Source of the DNA: Pelodera strongyloides | Taxonomy: Eukaryota; Nematoda; Chromadorea; Rhabditida; Rhabditidae | NCBI GenBank assembly: GCA_036852015.1 | Contig: JAANDG010000267.1 | Coordinates: 124,150-188,149 of the forward strand | Length of the DNA: 64,000 nucleotides | Direction: 5' to 3' | In this document: in pieces, positions 25,301-37,627 of the stretch | How the letters are laid out: each line of letters begins with the position of its first letter | How positions within the stretch are numbered: position 1 is the stretch's first letter | Position numbers and translations under genes: made by a program | Notes under the pieces: generated by a model | What the model was told of the DNA's origin: nothing | The model's input: the letters and a program-made list of their open reading frames with translations, nothing else | Databases searched by the model: none

Positions 25301-27059
25301 TACGATCTAGGAAAAAGAAGCGCCGACCGAGGGGTGGATCATAAAAAGTGGATGAAAAACTACGGTAAAAAGCGCTTGGGAGGGAGAGAGGACGCGGTTT
25401 AAGGCACCGCGTCTGTCGGGCGAGGCAGTGCGCCGAATCGAGAGATCCATGGAAACATAGAGCGAGAGAGTATGCGAGTCGGACAGAAGTAGAGAAACGA
25501 GAGAAGGAGAAAGATCACCAGAGGGCTACCGAAGTGGCCATTGTGTGCACCACTATAGACATCTACATATGGAGGAGGTGGTATGTTGGAACGGATACTG
25601 TAGCCGGTAGATTTTGAGGTAATGGAGGGAAAATTGAATTTTGAAAACGGTCGCAGACAGGTAATTGTAGTGTTTGAGTTCTAGAACCCCTAATTGACGG
25701 CCAAACGGTAAGGTAAGAAATAGATTTTCTATCGTGAATAGATTAGCTACCGTACTCGTACCTAGCAACGAGGGTTATATAGGATTACTGTACTTTTAGT
25801 TTAAGCCCTTAGCGCTTGTTCTAAAGGAGTTGGTCGGATTTTCAAAATATACCCAGATCAATACGCGAGACAGTTTTAGCTAAGAATCACATCTCAAGAT
25901 GGCAATATAAACACTAAAATGTATCTTCGCTTACAGTAATTTCCGTTGAGTATGCCTTTTTATTGCTTCTATACCCCAAAAAGCCATATATAATAATCTC
26001 GTAAAGCTACAAGCCGAGGATCAAAAAAGCCAATATTATTCTTTTTATCCCATATTGATCCTGCTCAGAAAGCTTCGAACGGCGTTCGTGCTAGGGGACA
26101 CGGCCCCGAGGCTCTATTCTAGGCTAGCACAAAGCCACATAAAGCATGAAAAACTACTCTAAAAAAACCAGGGGAAACGGCAAAAAACACTAAAAATGGG
26201 TTCAGAAAAAGGGCCGGGTGGGGTGCGGTGCCGGGTGAAAAAATGGCAGAAAAACCGGCACAAAAAGGCACGGGGAGAAGGAGACAAGGCATCCGGGCCC
26301 GCACGGTGATAGGCGGTACTGGCCCCGGTGCGTCCCGATTTACTACGGTACATCTGTACATGAAATGTTGGATTGGGGATTTTTTCGAGGGGATGGGGAA
26401 AGTAAGGGGTAGGGATCTTGCAATTTCAATTTCAAACTTTTCGGCAATAAACGGATTTGAGCTAAGGAATTCGTGAGTTAACCTTCCAGAAATATGTTGG
26501 GCTAGGTACTGAAGCATCGTCGATACTTTCGGAAATACTTAACCCTAAAACTTTTAACCACAGCTAATAAGTTATGGTTAGCCGGAGTAAAGTTTGAAAA
26601 GATTGCTTATAAGTTCCGTATCACAAGTTAGTAAGCGCATACATTAGTAATTAGTAGCCTAAGTAGAAAGTCAGAAAATGTGCACATCTTACATGCACAA
26701 GCCAACACATTACCATTATCAACTACTATTCCCAGGTTCAGTTGCACAACTAAGTCTCTTACCGAACATCAAGCTCCCAGCGTATAAGTCAATGTTCCCA
26801 GGATATATGCAAATCTTCCCACCAACTCCCAGAATCCAGAATTCCCATCTCCTAGGCCACCCAGCGAGGTGCTCCCTCCCTCCCCTTCTTCTACTCTTCT
26901 TATCTAATCAATAAAGGGAAAGAAACCTTTCCTCCGAGTCCCTCGGCGCCCTTCCCATGTCTCTTTCTCCCACTTGCAAAAAAAACGATCAATATGTGTC
27001 TCTATGTGTCTCTGACTTTGATTCTCTCTTATCTCATCCCTAGTTCTCTCTCCCTCTCT

Positions 27060-27091
<32 letters not shown>

Positions 27092-30000
27092 CAGTCAGCC
27101 GACCTCAAAACCCCGATGAGAGAGAAAGACGTTTTTCTGTATCGCGCTCCAATTGAAGGAAACCTAAGTGGGGTACGACGAGCCTTCGTCTCATTCCAAA
27201 GCATTGTATGACCGGCCCTACCATTACCAAGAAAGGAATTATACGGAGCGAAGGACACGGTACCGAGGGGGCTGACTTGAAATTTGTGGGGTTATTGATT
27301 GGTTTAAGTTTTCAATCGATAATTTGGTGGTTAGTGAAAATCATAGGCTCCTTGAAACTGCTCTATGAATGTGATCTGGAAATTATGGGCATGGCAGTGA
27401 GTACTGAAGAGTTGCAGAGTCATCGCCTTATCTATTGGAATTATGTAGGACAGACGTTCCCTTGGAAGAATTACAGAATGTTAACGGTCGATATTGATTA
27501 GAACTCATCTAAATTCCTATAATATAATTGAGTGTTGCTGTACCATCGAGTAGTTAGACAGTACTAACTGGTAGAGAGTCCATAGATGAAAGAGACAAAG
27601 AAATACTTCGAGTAAAAAGAGACGTCGACGGCGGATAGAGCACACAAAAAGTGAGAAATATAGCAAAAAACATACGCTGTGCCGAACAGCTGATCGTAAT
27701 TGTCAAGGGTAAATATGTGGATTTTTGGTTTACCTAACCAAAGTATGCGAGTTAATAAATCAGCAGACACTGTTTTACGCCTCGATAATTAGCTTTATTT
27801 TAGGAGCCAGCCTAAGTTGGCGAACTCTAATTATGCAAGTTAGACTGAGTGTTCCTCCATATAAGGGAATTTCATAGGAACATTTCTGGATTTTTGTTTA
27901 TCTTATAATAAACCATAACTAAGTTGGCCGGAAAATTTCGCAACTGTAAAACGGGAAGGAAACAGGTGGTGCAATGATACTATTTGTGAAAAAGGGCGAG
28001 AAAACATGTTTATTAGTTTTTCAGGATCAACAATCACATGGATTTCAGCTTGTAAATAAGAGAGTCCAAATATTTTTCTTATTGTTAGGGGGCTACCGTA
28101 ATCGTAATGCCGATAATAAGAGCAAACAGCAAACCTACAAGCCTAACGAATAAATAAAGTTTGGCTTCCTTCAAAGTTGGCCATTTTGCTATACTTTTCC
28201 AAGAACGCAAAAGTAATCAGGAAAAGTTTCATGTTGCAAAGAAAATAGTTGCAACCTACTTACCGTATTAGAATAAAATCACACACTTCATTCATGGCTT
28301 CGTGCTATATCGATATTCTCCAATAAACTTTATAGCACAAGTCTTGCACAGATACTATTGGAGTAATATCAGCTCCAGCATAGAATAGTATCATCATAGT
28401 ACCAATTGAGCAGTAATCCGCTCAGTCAAGTACGAATATAGTATGAGGCTCGGGCAAGTGTGCCTATATATGAGTGAGCTCAGCTCAATATGGCAAAACG
28501 TTTGTGCGCCAGCTCGCATGTATTTTCATCTCAAGATAGGCGTACCACGGGCCGGAATTCGCTTTTTTCTCGCATTTTTTCATTGAGCCTGGACCCGTAG
28601 GTCGGCTGCACTTTGCCAAGTACAGCCTGGCTCGCACTCTCGCTTCTCTCGACTCTCTTTGCACTTTTGTTCCCTCTTCACTCGATTGAACGCTATTCTG
28701 AATGTTCCCCCTAACAATAAGCATGTAAAAGGGCCTTCAGAATCAACTTGCACTATTCGAGGCGCCGACCGTCACCCCGACCGTCAGGCCCTCCGAAGTC
28801 GAGCTTCTTGCAGAAATGCGGGTAACCATGTGCTCATCGCTGATTGGCTCTCAGGCGCACCGTATACTATAGGCTACGAGAGAGTGTGTATGCTGTGGAG
28901 GGTGCACAGACAATAGCGCGCGGTGAGAGATTATGAAAAGACGAGTGAGGCGAGTGATTTCTGGGTTCAGCAAAACCACCAATAGATGACTGTATATGTT
29001 TTATGCGCAAAAGTATCATGGGTGAACCTATAGAAGATGATCTTAATGCACTTTAGCGGCCTCTAGGGCCTAGGGACACGTGTTGACTAAGACTTACACT
29101 CAGACTTAAACCCTTGGAGTTTATCTCTCTATAATCAAGGATGTTACTCTTAACCCTAGAGATCAATAAACCTTCACTTACGAATTTTATTACAAAAAAG
29201 AGAACACTTTCTGTGACTAGTTCTAACTATGATAACCGAGAATAGCAAACAGCGAGATAGTACAGAAAAATGAGAGACGCAGAGGTGTTGCGCATGCAAA
29301 GTGCATTCGTGTTTTTTCGTGCCGAGACTCCGAGAGCCTCGATAATACTCTGTGGTCAGCTGCACTTTCACAATTGACCAGTTGCACTTTGAGCACGCTC
29401 ACTTCTCTGGGTCTCTTCTGGAACGGACGCTCTCTCGCCGTTCCTGCCTCCGGGCGGAACACCCGCCCAACAAAGAGAACATTATTTCACTATATATTTT
29501 AGGGAAATAAAACAAGTTGAGCAGATTTTCATTTGGCAGTGAGCCAAGAATGAAAATTGAGGTTTGGCGTTGAGCCAATAAGGAGACAGTGAACAACGAG
29601 AAGGCTACTGTATAGGCTATTAGAATATAACTAAGTCATATGCCAATTAACAATATGAGCAGCTATGGAAAAGTTGGCGTGGGCAAGGAAATTTGTGTAC
29701 TTTTCTCGTTTGAGTGTATTTAGGATTTAGGAAAAAAACCATACATAGCACCAATGTAAAGTTTAAACAAGATAAATTTATTAATCAAATCAAGGCAATT
29801 TCCGGAAATTATAATTAGCTTGTAAAAAAAGATGCAGACAGCGAGGTACCAAAAAGTAATTATAAACCATAAATGCACAAAAAAATCGATCAATATTCTA
29901 ATCATAACTATTACTATCAAGTAAAAAGAAACGCCGTAGGAGCCCAAAAAAAAGCCATGAGATAAGAAGGCACGCATCTGTATAAGTGTGAATGCATTTC

Positions 30001-31824
30001 GCTAAAAAAACGTAAAAAGACCGTTTGGCGCCAAAAAATTGGTTGTAGATCTCAGAAACTTAAATATGTGTCCAAACCCAAGTTAGTCCTGTGCTCTAGC
30101 TAAAAAGCACAGGTCCCAATTTACCTCTGGTTTAAAAAAACGTCAAGTATTGATAAGCAAAAAAGACTAAAGTGATTTCCATCTTGGGCCCCAATGGGTC
30201 TTCTTTACAATAGACTTAGATAAAGGGGAGGGGCCCACTAATTCCAAACCGTGTATAAAAGTGCAAGTAGAATTTTGTGCGTATGATATGCTGATTACGC
30301 TTTATCAAGTAATATTTAGTTGTAGTTTGGAGTTTGATCCCTGGGGAAGGGGGGGGGGTTGGCCAGGAAGCTTGGCCCAGTAGATGCACTTTGCATTACA
30401 CGAACTGCTACGAGCCGGCGCCGGGGCCCAGTCTAGTTAGAGACAGCGAGAGACCAAGCGAAATGGAGAGAGACAGAGAGCGAATAATCAACGCATCCCG
30501 TAAAGGGATTTCACCTATGGGAACGAGATCAGAATTTGGATTTAGGGACTTATTCACTGATATTGAAGACCTAGTGATCAGATCCTGAAGAGACGCAGAG
30601 AACACAGAGACAGAGAGATAACAGAAAGAGAGAAGGAGGGACAGAAACATTGCGACCAGTTTTTTAAAAGTACACATTTTTTGATTAAAAAAAAAACATT
30701 AAAAACGGACATGTTCGGCTTGGAAACTAATGCAGAGAAAAGACCAAACTTGCAAAGCATAAGTGCTTCACCAGCTGGGGAGCTGTAGTGGAAAGTGGAA
30801 AGTATCCTGCCAGCTACAGTACCCTAACCTACTGTGAAAGTGAGATCGGGCGCCAGTTTTTGAAACTGACACCGATTTATGCATGAAAGACAGTGTATGT
30901 GGCCGGCCACAAATTAGTAGTAGGGAGCGTTGGAAAGCACTAAAAACTTTATTGTCTAGCGTCACTAAAGGCGCGAAGTCACCTTTTTTTCTAAGGGATT
31001 TCGGCATTAGGCTATTCAAAAAATTGCAACTTTTGTCTGTGAAACTGGGTCAATAGGTACTGCGGAACTCCTGCATTAGGTGCGAGCGAAAGTGCACGCA
31101 CTTTCCATGCAAATACAGAAATTGAAAAGTGAGGAGAGGGGGAGATTTTGCAACATTTTAGGATTTAGTCAAGCGGTGTGGCACGTGGTTTTGAATCTGA
31201 TGCTGTTGCAAGAGCACAGAGGTGCAATAATGATTTATTATGTAATTAAGCAGTTAGTTATGTATTATTGTTAGAAATTGTAATGTTTGTTTGAAGAGGC
31301 GGTAATGGTATTGATAAAACTAGAAGAGAACCAAAAGTTACCTGTAAAACCTCGGCAGAATTAAAACTTCTGAATATTCCGATGGTATAGATGTTGCAAA
31401 GGTCGAGGTGCCGGATCCGCAAGCGGGTGAGGTAAGCTAATTGCCCAAATAATTAGGGCCCTAGCTGGGACTCCTCAGGTGGTCAGTACAAATTGAAAGT
31501 AGAGTGACCACTAGAAAAACTGATGTGGGTTTGGGACTTCTCTCGCCCTCACAGACCTACTCTCACGCCCAATGCAACATACAGAGAGAGAGACAGAGAG
31601 AGAGCCAGAGAGAGAGGGAGAGAGAGAGAGAGTGAGAGAGAGCCAGAGAGGGAGAGAGTGAAGCATACAGGGAGGGAGAGAGAATGATAATAAGAGGGAA
31701 AGCCGGAAAGTGCAAGTTGATTTTTTCTGTCCCCCCAATGTCCCTTTCTCTCTTTTCCAAAGAGTTGATACTAGTCGGAGGCTGGCGCATTGCAATCGAA
31801 CGCCGTTCCAAAGTTCCCTCTCTT

Positions 31825-31880
<56 letters not shown>

Positions 31881-31909
31881 TCCTTTCCCTCTCCTCCCCC
31901 TCCATCTCT

Positions 31910-31940
<31 letters not shown>

Positions 31941-32840
31941 TTTTTCAATATCTTTCCTAGCTCGTCAATAAGAGAAACACGTTCCTGTTTCAGTTCAGCA
32001 TTATAAATTCATTCATGTTGCATACATTGCTATTTTTTTAGATTTTAATTATTCAAAGCGGAATGGTGCGTGGTTTTAATACGTATACTGGGCAACTACA
32101 CTCACATGTGTTATTTCCTCTGATCTGAGCCTGGCATGCAACTTTAAAGTTAACATTTATGTACAATCAGTTGGCCATGCGAAGGTATTCATTCAAAATT
32201 CCATCTGTCTATGCTAATTACGTGACTTGGACTTGGACCAAGTGCCTACGACAAAAAGTGCACTTTTAGATTACGAATGATTTAAGTTCATCCAGTTCAT
32301 TATTAGTAGGGATTATACTTTTCTTATAATATTTGCCTGACAAAATCCTTCGATTTCAGGAACGTTTTTCCATAGGCGCACGTCATTGAATATATGCAAG
32401 CTTCTTGGAAGAAAAATTGCAAGCAACATCATTAAAAAGCTAATTTTAAGCAATCCATAAAAATACTACCTTAGGCTCATTTTGTGTAAATTATTATTAT
32501 TATTATACACTATTTTACTGGAATACTATATGCCATATCCGTATAGTTTACTTCACAGCTTTGCACTTCAAACTTTAATTAAGCAAGCTCAACCGACTGG
32601 GGAAACAAAAACCAAGAAACCAGCTTCATAAACTACATTTTTTGAAAACACCTGCATAAACTTGTGTACTAAATGAACCAGAGATCAACCTGCCAATTTA
32701 GCGCAAAAGTGCATTGTGACGTCATCGTCTCGCGCAATTGCTGCAGTTTTTTAGGCGTGGGATCTGTGAGAAAAACGTGAGAGCCCCGTTTGGGGGGTCT
32801 TCTGCACTTTTGCTGAAGGAACGGGGGACTTCGGCAGGCT

Positions 32841-32896
<56 letters not shown>

Positions 32897-33589
32897 ACTA
32901 TCCCTCTCTCCAACTTCCCTTCCCCAATGTGTATCTTGTCCTACGAACACCGGCAGTCCTTTTTTTATCTACGCATTACGAGAGAGACTTGCACTTTGTG
33001 TGTGCGAACGTCGAGACGCAGAGAAGGGAGTGAGGGCAGAGGAAACTGAGGAATAGTGTATTCGATGATGAGGTGAAAAGAAGGGAGGGAGACAGAGATT
33101 TTGAAAACGTTCAATGCTTGAATAGTGAATGTTTGGTGCTGAATAGAGTTTGCTCCTATTATTTTACGGCATTGGAGCCAAACCATACTCTAACTAGAAT
33201 TGAAAGTCTGGCTCTAGAAAGTTGAACGTGTTTTCATTTTAGTAATGAGTAGTGTATGCAAATGCGTCATCTTTATTCTAACCTCGTAAATGGGATGACA
33301 CCAGTCTTACAGTATTTCCGAAGTATTCTCCGGACACATAGTATAGTTGACCAAAGCAGTCTTTCAGTGAATTCACTAGTAATAGGTTGACTAACGTTTC
33401 TTTGTTTATTGAAAAGGATTGGTGGATGTCACAACGTGTCGGATGCTGTCGGATTTCCAAGTTTACATTATTCTTCTCTCTTTTTTTTTCGTTGCGAAAC
33501 GTTCTTTCGTAAGACTAGAATATATCCCACTGCTACACGATATACTCATGGAAAGGAAAAAACGTTTGCAGAACGCTTATGACTACTTG

Positions 33590-33620
<31 letters not shown>

Positions 33621-35056
33621 ACTTCTCTGTTTATCTCTCTCTTTCTGTTTTCTCTCTCTCTCTCTCTCTTTCGTTCCCTAGTTCATTGCTTCTCTGATTC
33701 TGTCTATATGAATTTCTATCTTTATATCTTTATGAGCCTCTGTTGTTCTCCATTCTCAACGTTATAACCTCATAAGAAATATGTTCTATTCAGTTGATAA
33801 ATGGTTAACCGAAATTCTAGAAACTTAGAAGCTAGGGAAAAAATCCCCCGGGGAAAACTACGCAGGTCAGGCTCATGAAAATTGTCCATAATGAAATATC
33901 CTATTGATTTTCCTGAATCTTTAAAATAAACTCGTTTGAGGGTAATAAAATCCCGGTCCCTCAAAAAGCCCATTCGCGGGCGAGGGTGTGCTCTTTTCGA
34001 ACTGCACCTGTGCGTAGAGAAGCAGACGCGCTCGCAACATTTCAAGAGCGCGCGCCCCGGTGAAACAATTATAGGCAAGGGTGAACAGACATCGGACTAC
34101 GGTAGACATGTCGCCGAATAGAAATGAGAACAAAAGGGGAGAAGTTGACAAGGAAATGATGCGAGGAGTACACGACTCTCGTACTGTAGTACTAGTACAA
34201 AGGTCAAAATCTTTGTACGAAGCTGAAAGGAACTGCTAGGTAATGTTTAAACTTCTTGCCAAAATCAAGCACGCGCGGTATTAAGTTGCGCAAACATACA
34301 GTATCTGAAATATTCAAATTGCTACACCCACCATATGTCCATTCCGAAACTGTGAGAGCATATTGGGGTACTGAAGCAACGAATTGTTTTGGAAGATGAA
34401 ATCTGGAATTATGATTTGAATTTAGTTGTAGATTCACCAATATGCTACTCTGGGGGAACTCTCACTGGCATATTTTCTCACTTTCGGGGACCCGGGGAAA
34501 AAGCACCCTGAACCCCGAGCATTCTGTCTGTAGGCAAAAGCTAGGTAACATGGACAACATGGACATAATAATTTATTAGATAAATAAGTTGCGCCAAAAA
34601 ACTTAATAGGAGAGCTCTGCACGTTGCAAGATAACAAGGTGTTAATTTTTCACAAAAAAAAACGCCCATAGCAAAGTACCTGTATTGTTAAACGCGGGAA
34701 AACTGGCGGCCGTACTCGTAGGTTCGATTCCGGTCACATTTTGCAGAGCCATTCCCAGATGGGAAACCGGAGCGGGAACAGATTGGGGAATCTGAAAAAG
34801 TCAATCAATAACTAGGTAATTAAGCAACAGTTTAGCCTTGATAGCCCCTGATTACCCATTTCTAATTACAATTACAAATAAACAACTGTACCCTGCTTTT
34901 TTCTAACCTATCTAGCATTTGGGTACATTTGATTAGCAGTAAAAAGAAAAGCGCGTATACAAATGGGGAAACGACAACGACTGTACCACTGAGAGAGTCG
35001 AGTTTCCTTCACTGACAAGAGAATGAGAGAAAGAGAGGGGAATGGTCGGAAGGAGT

Positions 35057-35088
<32 letters not shown>

Positions 35089-35749
35089 CGGACAGTGAGA
35101 GAGAGGGGGACGGGGGACGATATACACATACAGTATCGAGAGAGACATCGAAAAAGGAGTAAAGGAGAAGGGAGAAATTAATAAGAAAGGGAAGAGGAAA
35201 AGAAAGAGAGAGAGAGAAAGAGAGAGAGAGAGAAAGATAGAGAGAGAGAAGGGAGAAAAGAAACACTACCTGTTGTTGTGGGTGCCCATTTTGTGCTCCA
35301 TTCTGCCTTGGTTCATGTCCTCCGGATCCGCTTTGCTCTGACGCTTCCGTACCTTCAGTGGATCGAGAATGTGAGCGCGCGGAATCGGAAACTGGACGGA
35401 AAATCAGTTATTTCATATTTCTTGTGTCTGACCCTTTCCGGTTAAAGCGGTATGACAGCCGATTTTTGAAAAGTATGCTGGTTGTTGTGTTCACATGCTT
35501 TTATGTAAATAACGGAGCGATACTGCACTATTGTTTAGTCTAATTATATTCATTTGCATACAACACAAGAGGTGCCGGTGTCTAATATATGTTTCAAAGG
35601 CAGGCCAGTATTTCGCTTCAAACCAAACATTATAGTGTAGAATAGGTGAAACTTACTTCTAGAATCCTGATGCGTTAGACTTAAATTCTGTGGATAAGTC
35701 GACACATTCATCACGTCGCCTCCGTTCATCGCACCATAGGCGTTCTGCT
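17203..35749 (-). CDS. lin-29: LIN-29 zinc-finger transcription factor (N-terminal exons incomplete)
   Basis: Minus-strand exons in transcript order: 35749-35657, 35391-35270, then a gap, then 22979-22899, 22440-22342, 21029-20955, 20738-20653, 20209-20134, 19863-19757, 19527-19418, 17922-17835, 17714-17604 and 17335-17203 (stop TAG 17205-17203). All listed joins are in phase; the part from 22979 on encodes 321 residues. Five C2H2 fingers follow MREAKPYKC: finger 1 with [11 protein letters not shown], 2 with [10 protein letters not shown], 3 with [10 protein letters not shown], 4 with SLLDHIPKH, 5 [20 protein letters not shown]. Spacing and linkers are those of nematode LIN-29 (fly rotund/squeeze, human ZNF362/384). 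The N-terminal exons carry [11 protein letters not shown] and a Gln-rich end; the C-terminus is [12 protein letters not shown] and ends KPTSY. LIN-29 is the nuclear factor at the end of the heterochronic pathway, driving the larval-to-adult switch in epidermis and vulval maturation. At least one exon between 22979 and 35270 and the true start are not certain. Very long introns full of repeats make this gene large for a worm. Confidence 0.93.
18092..18265. repeat. (CT)n microsatellite in lin-29 intron
   Basis: A long CT tract broken by short interruptions, with a further short tract at 18455-18486. The 194-codon open frame across it is mostly Ser/Leu repeat and is rejected as a gene. Confidence 0.95.
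19063..19100. repeat. (GA)n microsatellite
   Basis: Short GA tract in the lin-29 intron between the exons at 19418-19527 and 17835-17922, within about 400 nt of purine-rich sequence. Confidence 0.9.
19363..19408. repeat. (CT)n tract next to a lin-29 donor
   Basis: On the coding strand this is a GA tract beginning about 10 nt after the donor CCA/GTGAGT at 19417. Confidence 0.9.
19890..20040. mobile_element. TTAA palindrome of the CACGTGG type in a lin-29 intron
   Basis: TTAA-AGCGGATTGTCACGTGGTC is mirrored by CACAAACCATGTGCCCTATCGC, a relative of the family with inner CACGTG (46966-47146, and end fragments at about 3.8, 16.4 and 52.7 kb). It fills most of the 270-nt intron between finger-4 and finger-5 exons. 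Confidence 0.65.
22471..22534 (-). repeat. tRNA-Gln(CTG)-like fragment 1
   Basis: The minus strand reads TTGGTCTACTGGATAAGAC, then an anticodon-loop-like ACTCTGAATC, then the B-box-like GGGGTTCGAGTACTCC. It looks like a tRNA-Gln(CTG) or a SINE derived from it, but the anticodon stem does not pair. It lies in the lin-29 intron between 22440 and 22899. Confidence 0.5.
22815..22876 (-). repeat. tRNA-Gln(CTG)-like fragment 2
   Basis: This is a second, similar copy (TAGTCTAGTGGATAAGAC, GGACTCTGAATC, CAGGATTCAATTCC) in the same intron and orientation as the copy at 22471. It begins about 22 nt after the donor of the exon at 22899-22979. Confidence 0.5.
24616..24705. repeat. 20-bp tandem repeat
   Basis: Four units of AGGTGTATGGATGATTTTAA with small changes, in the long lin-29 intron. 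Confidence 0.85.
27047..27093. repeat. (CT)n microsatellite
   Basis: CT tract in the long lin-29 intron. Confidence 0.9.
31342..31436 (-). CDS. Candidate extra lin-29 N-terminal exon
   Basis: This minus-strand exon is bounded by CAATTAG and ACAG/GTAACT. It is open in a frame ending SFNSAEVLQ in phase 0, which is the phase required by the following exon (GFDTKPDLQ...). Its start needs two bases (phase 2), so yet another exon would have to lie between it and the phase-0 end at 35270. It may equally be non-coding. Confidence 0.3.
31580..31940. repeat. (GA)n followed by (CT)n and (GT)n tracts
   Basis: A GA-rich stretch (31580-31690) and a CT tract (31816-31880, then 31908-31922 with GT repeats to 31940) face each other across 125 nt and could form an imperfect hairpin. 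Open frames on both strands here are low complexity. Confidence 0.9.
32845..32896. repeat. (CT)n microsatellite
   Basis: About 25 CT units, flanked on both sides by TGCACTTT octamers (32803 and 32990). Confidence 0.95.
33590..33672. repeat. (CT)n microsatellite
   Basis: Interrupted CT tract in the lin-29 interval. Confidence 0.9.
34704..34734 (+). repeat. Isolated tRNA B-box-like sequence
   Basis: CGTAGGTTCGATTCCGGTCA has the tRNA T-loop pattern, but no matching acceptor arm or clear A-box lies upstream. It is probably a degraded tRNA-derived repeat. A similar lone B-box (GGTTCGAATCCCGCC, minus strand) is at about 35799-35814. Confidence 0.3.
35018..35260. repeat. GA-rich microsatellite just downstream of a lin-29 donor
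   Basis: Degenerate (GA)n runs to within about 10 nt of the donor CAG/GTAGTG at 35269. On the coding strand this is a polypyrimidine tract. Confidence 0.9.
35442..35621. mobile_element. 180-bp TTAA palindrome (AGCGGTATGACAGCC type) in a lin-29 intron
   Basis: TTAA-AGCGGTATGACAGCCGATT is mirrored by a degraded GGCAGGCCAGTATTTCGCTTCAA. The centre contains TTCATTTGCATACAACA. It lies between the two N-terminal lin-29 exons, with its right end 36 nt from the exon at 35657-35749. Confidence 0.75.
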
Positions 35750-36084
35750 CTGAAAGAGCGTCGGAATTAAGTTTTGTGACCGCAAAAAGCGAAGTCGCAG
35801 GCGGGATTCGAACCAACAGAGTATTTTGAAGATAATTCTCGTATTATACCGGTAATTCTGGAAAACCAGAAATGTCAGCTGTTTCGCAAATGAATGGGTT
35901 AGCGAATTCAACAGTTGCAGCACTATTAGTAGTGTAAGCGGTGGGATGTGTTAGTATTAGCAGCCGTTACAGCTTACTTAGCTGTGTTAGCGATGTCACC
36001 AACGTGAGCAGTGTTTGCGATCTGATATAGCGGTGGCGCCCGTAACACTAATCAATTCACGTAACAGTATAAGTATAAGCGACG

Positions 36085-36215
36085 TTAGCAGTGTCAGCCA
36101 TGTTAGCAGTGTCAGCAGCAGTGTCAGCCATGTTAGCAGTATCAGCAGCAGTGTCAGCCATGTTAGCAGTGTCAGCAGCAGTGTCAGCCATGTTAGCAGT
36201 GTCAGCAGTCTAAGC
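36085..36215. repeat. 30-bp tandem repeat (AGCAGTGTCAGCCATGTTAGC)
   Basis: Four units of a 30-bp repeat, plus shorter degenerate copies upstream from about 35,930. Because 30 is divisible by three, an open frame across it encodes a periodic VSHVSSVSSS peptide, and the other strand a Leu/Thr repeat. There is no splice, start or family support for a gene. Confidence 0.85.
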
Positions 36216-37595
36216 AAGATTGCTCACCTATCGGAGAATGCATGTCCCACTTTTGTTCGTTGTGAAAATCGACTCCTATTAGTGAATTCTTCAAATGTGA
36301 AGCACGCTCATTCAACTGAAATTTATTCCAATATACATTCCAATCTGTGTATAAGAAATTGTATCTTTTGTAGTTACTCTGACACCCTTTGGATCTGCTT
36401 GACACAAAAGTATACACCACGTGAGAAGCTGAGCCTCTTGAATATGCTCAGCCTGTGTGTTTCTCTCTTTTCATATAATCTACATTTGATACTGTTTTTT
36501 TTTCTAAATAAAGAGTTTAATATAAAGTACGCATTTTTTATGCAGTATTTACTCAACATTTCACCCAGACATTTCAAAAAAGATAAATGAGTGGCTCGCT
36601 GACTATACTGCAGGAGTTACTATACCTATAAAAAATAAAGAAAATTAAATGATAACATATGTTGATAGCATATCAAAGAGTGATATATCAATAGAACAGG
36701 GATAAAGTGCTAGTTACTTTATAAGGAACTCGTTGAGTTCACACATTTATAATCATAGTGTATTTATACCGAACTGGACTTGGACATGCCATAAAACCTG
36801 CCAATTTAGCGAAATAACAAGAAAGGAATAGTAAATACAAAGCTCAAGCTCAAGATTAATATCTAAAATGCACTCTGGAATAATTAACGACTCCGCCCAT
36901 TTCCTAAAAAGGGCATAGGGCAGAGTGCGGGGGAATTTTTGGTGTTTGAAAGAAAAACGGTGAAAAAAGAGCGAACCATCTGCACTACACGGCATGGTCC
37001 CAGGCCGGGCACGATGAATTTTACCAGATCTGTTTCTAGAGCTGTTTCGTGCAATTTACTTAGCTTGCACTTTAATAGGGCGGGGAATTATTGGGGAAAG
37101 CATGACGTGATTTACATTTAGAAGAGACAGCTGCGCGGATCATATTTGAGTAAGTAATTTAGATCATTTTGATCAAAAATACTTCTTTTTTAAGTACAAA
37201 TTCAAGTACGTGTGTTTCATATGGGAATTAGCATATAGTATAGTTCGACAAGAAACAAGGGCTTGCCATAGTACCTGTATATGTAAGGTGCCATATAGTG
37301 CTATATATTGGATATTCAGTTTCATAAGTAATTTGAACAATTTTCTTTTCTGAAGAATTTATTCCTTTTCTTATATCACCCTTGATAATATGGCTTTATG
37401 CAGGTACGCAGTAGCAGAGCAGTTTATTCAAAAATTTAGAGGTGGAGTCCGCTTGTTAGTATTTTCTATGCTCACAAAAAATAGTAAGATTATACGATTC
37501 ACTCAAAGATGCACCATTACTACTTTCAAAATATTTCTTACTCTCCGTGTTTTGGTTACCGAAATAAAACAAAGACGTTCAGGTTCAGCACGTAC

Positions 37596-37627
37596 CACTC
37601 CGTGAACATGGAATATGCACTTGGGCA
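37596..37627 (-). CDS. Candidate small upstream exon of lin-29
   Basis: This 32-nt minus-strand exon has a very good acceptor (CATTTAATTTCAG) and donor (GTG/GTACGTGC). In the frame that joins 35749-35657 it reads AQVHIPCSRS followed by the Glu codon. The next possible upstream exon is 39896-39837. Evidence is limited to splice sites and phase. Confidence 0.3.

Larger units (their letters stand above)
22980..35269. other. 12-kb lin-29 intronic interval
   Basis: Apart from the candidate exon at 31342-31436 no coding exon is convincing. The interval holds GC-rich blocks (23.62-24.02, 26.06-26.35, 28.48-28.92 and 29.27-29.46 kb), CRE-like TGACGTCA (about 23944 and 32717), the octamer cluster and several GA/CT tracts. 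An internal promoter for a shorter LIN-29 isoform, as known in C. elegans, could lie here. Confidence 0.4.

Noticed and set aside
31511..32006. Overlapping frames of 80-145 codons on both strands
   Set aside because: All are Arg/Glu or Ser/Leu repeats from GA/CT tracts.
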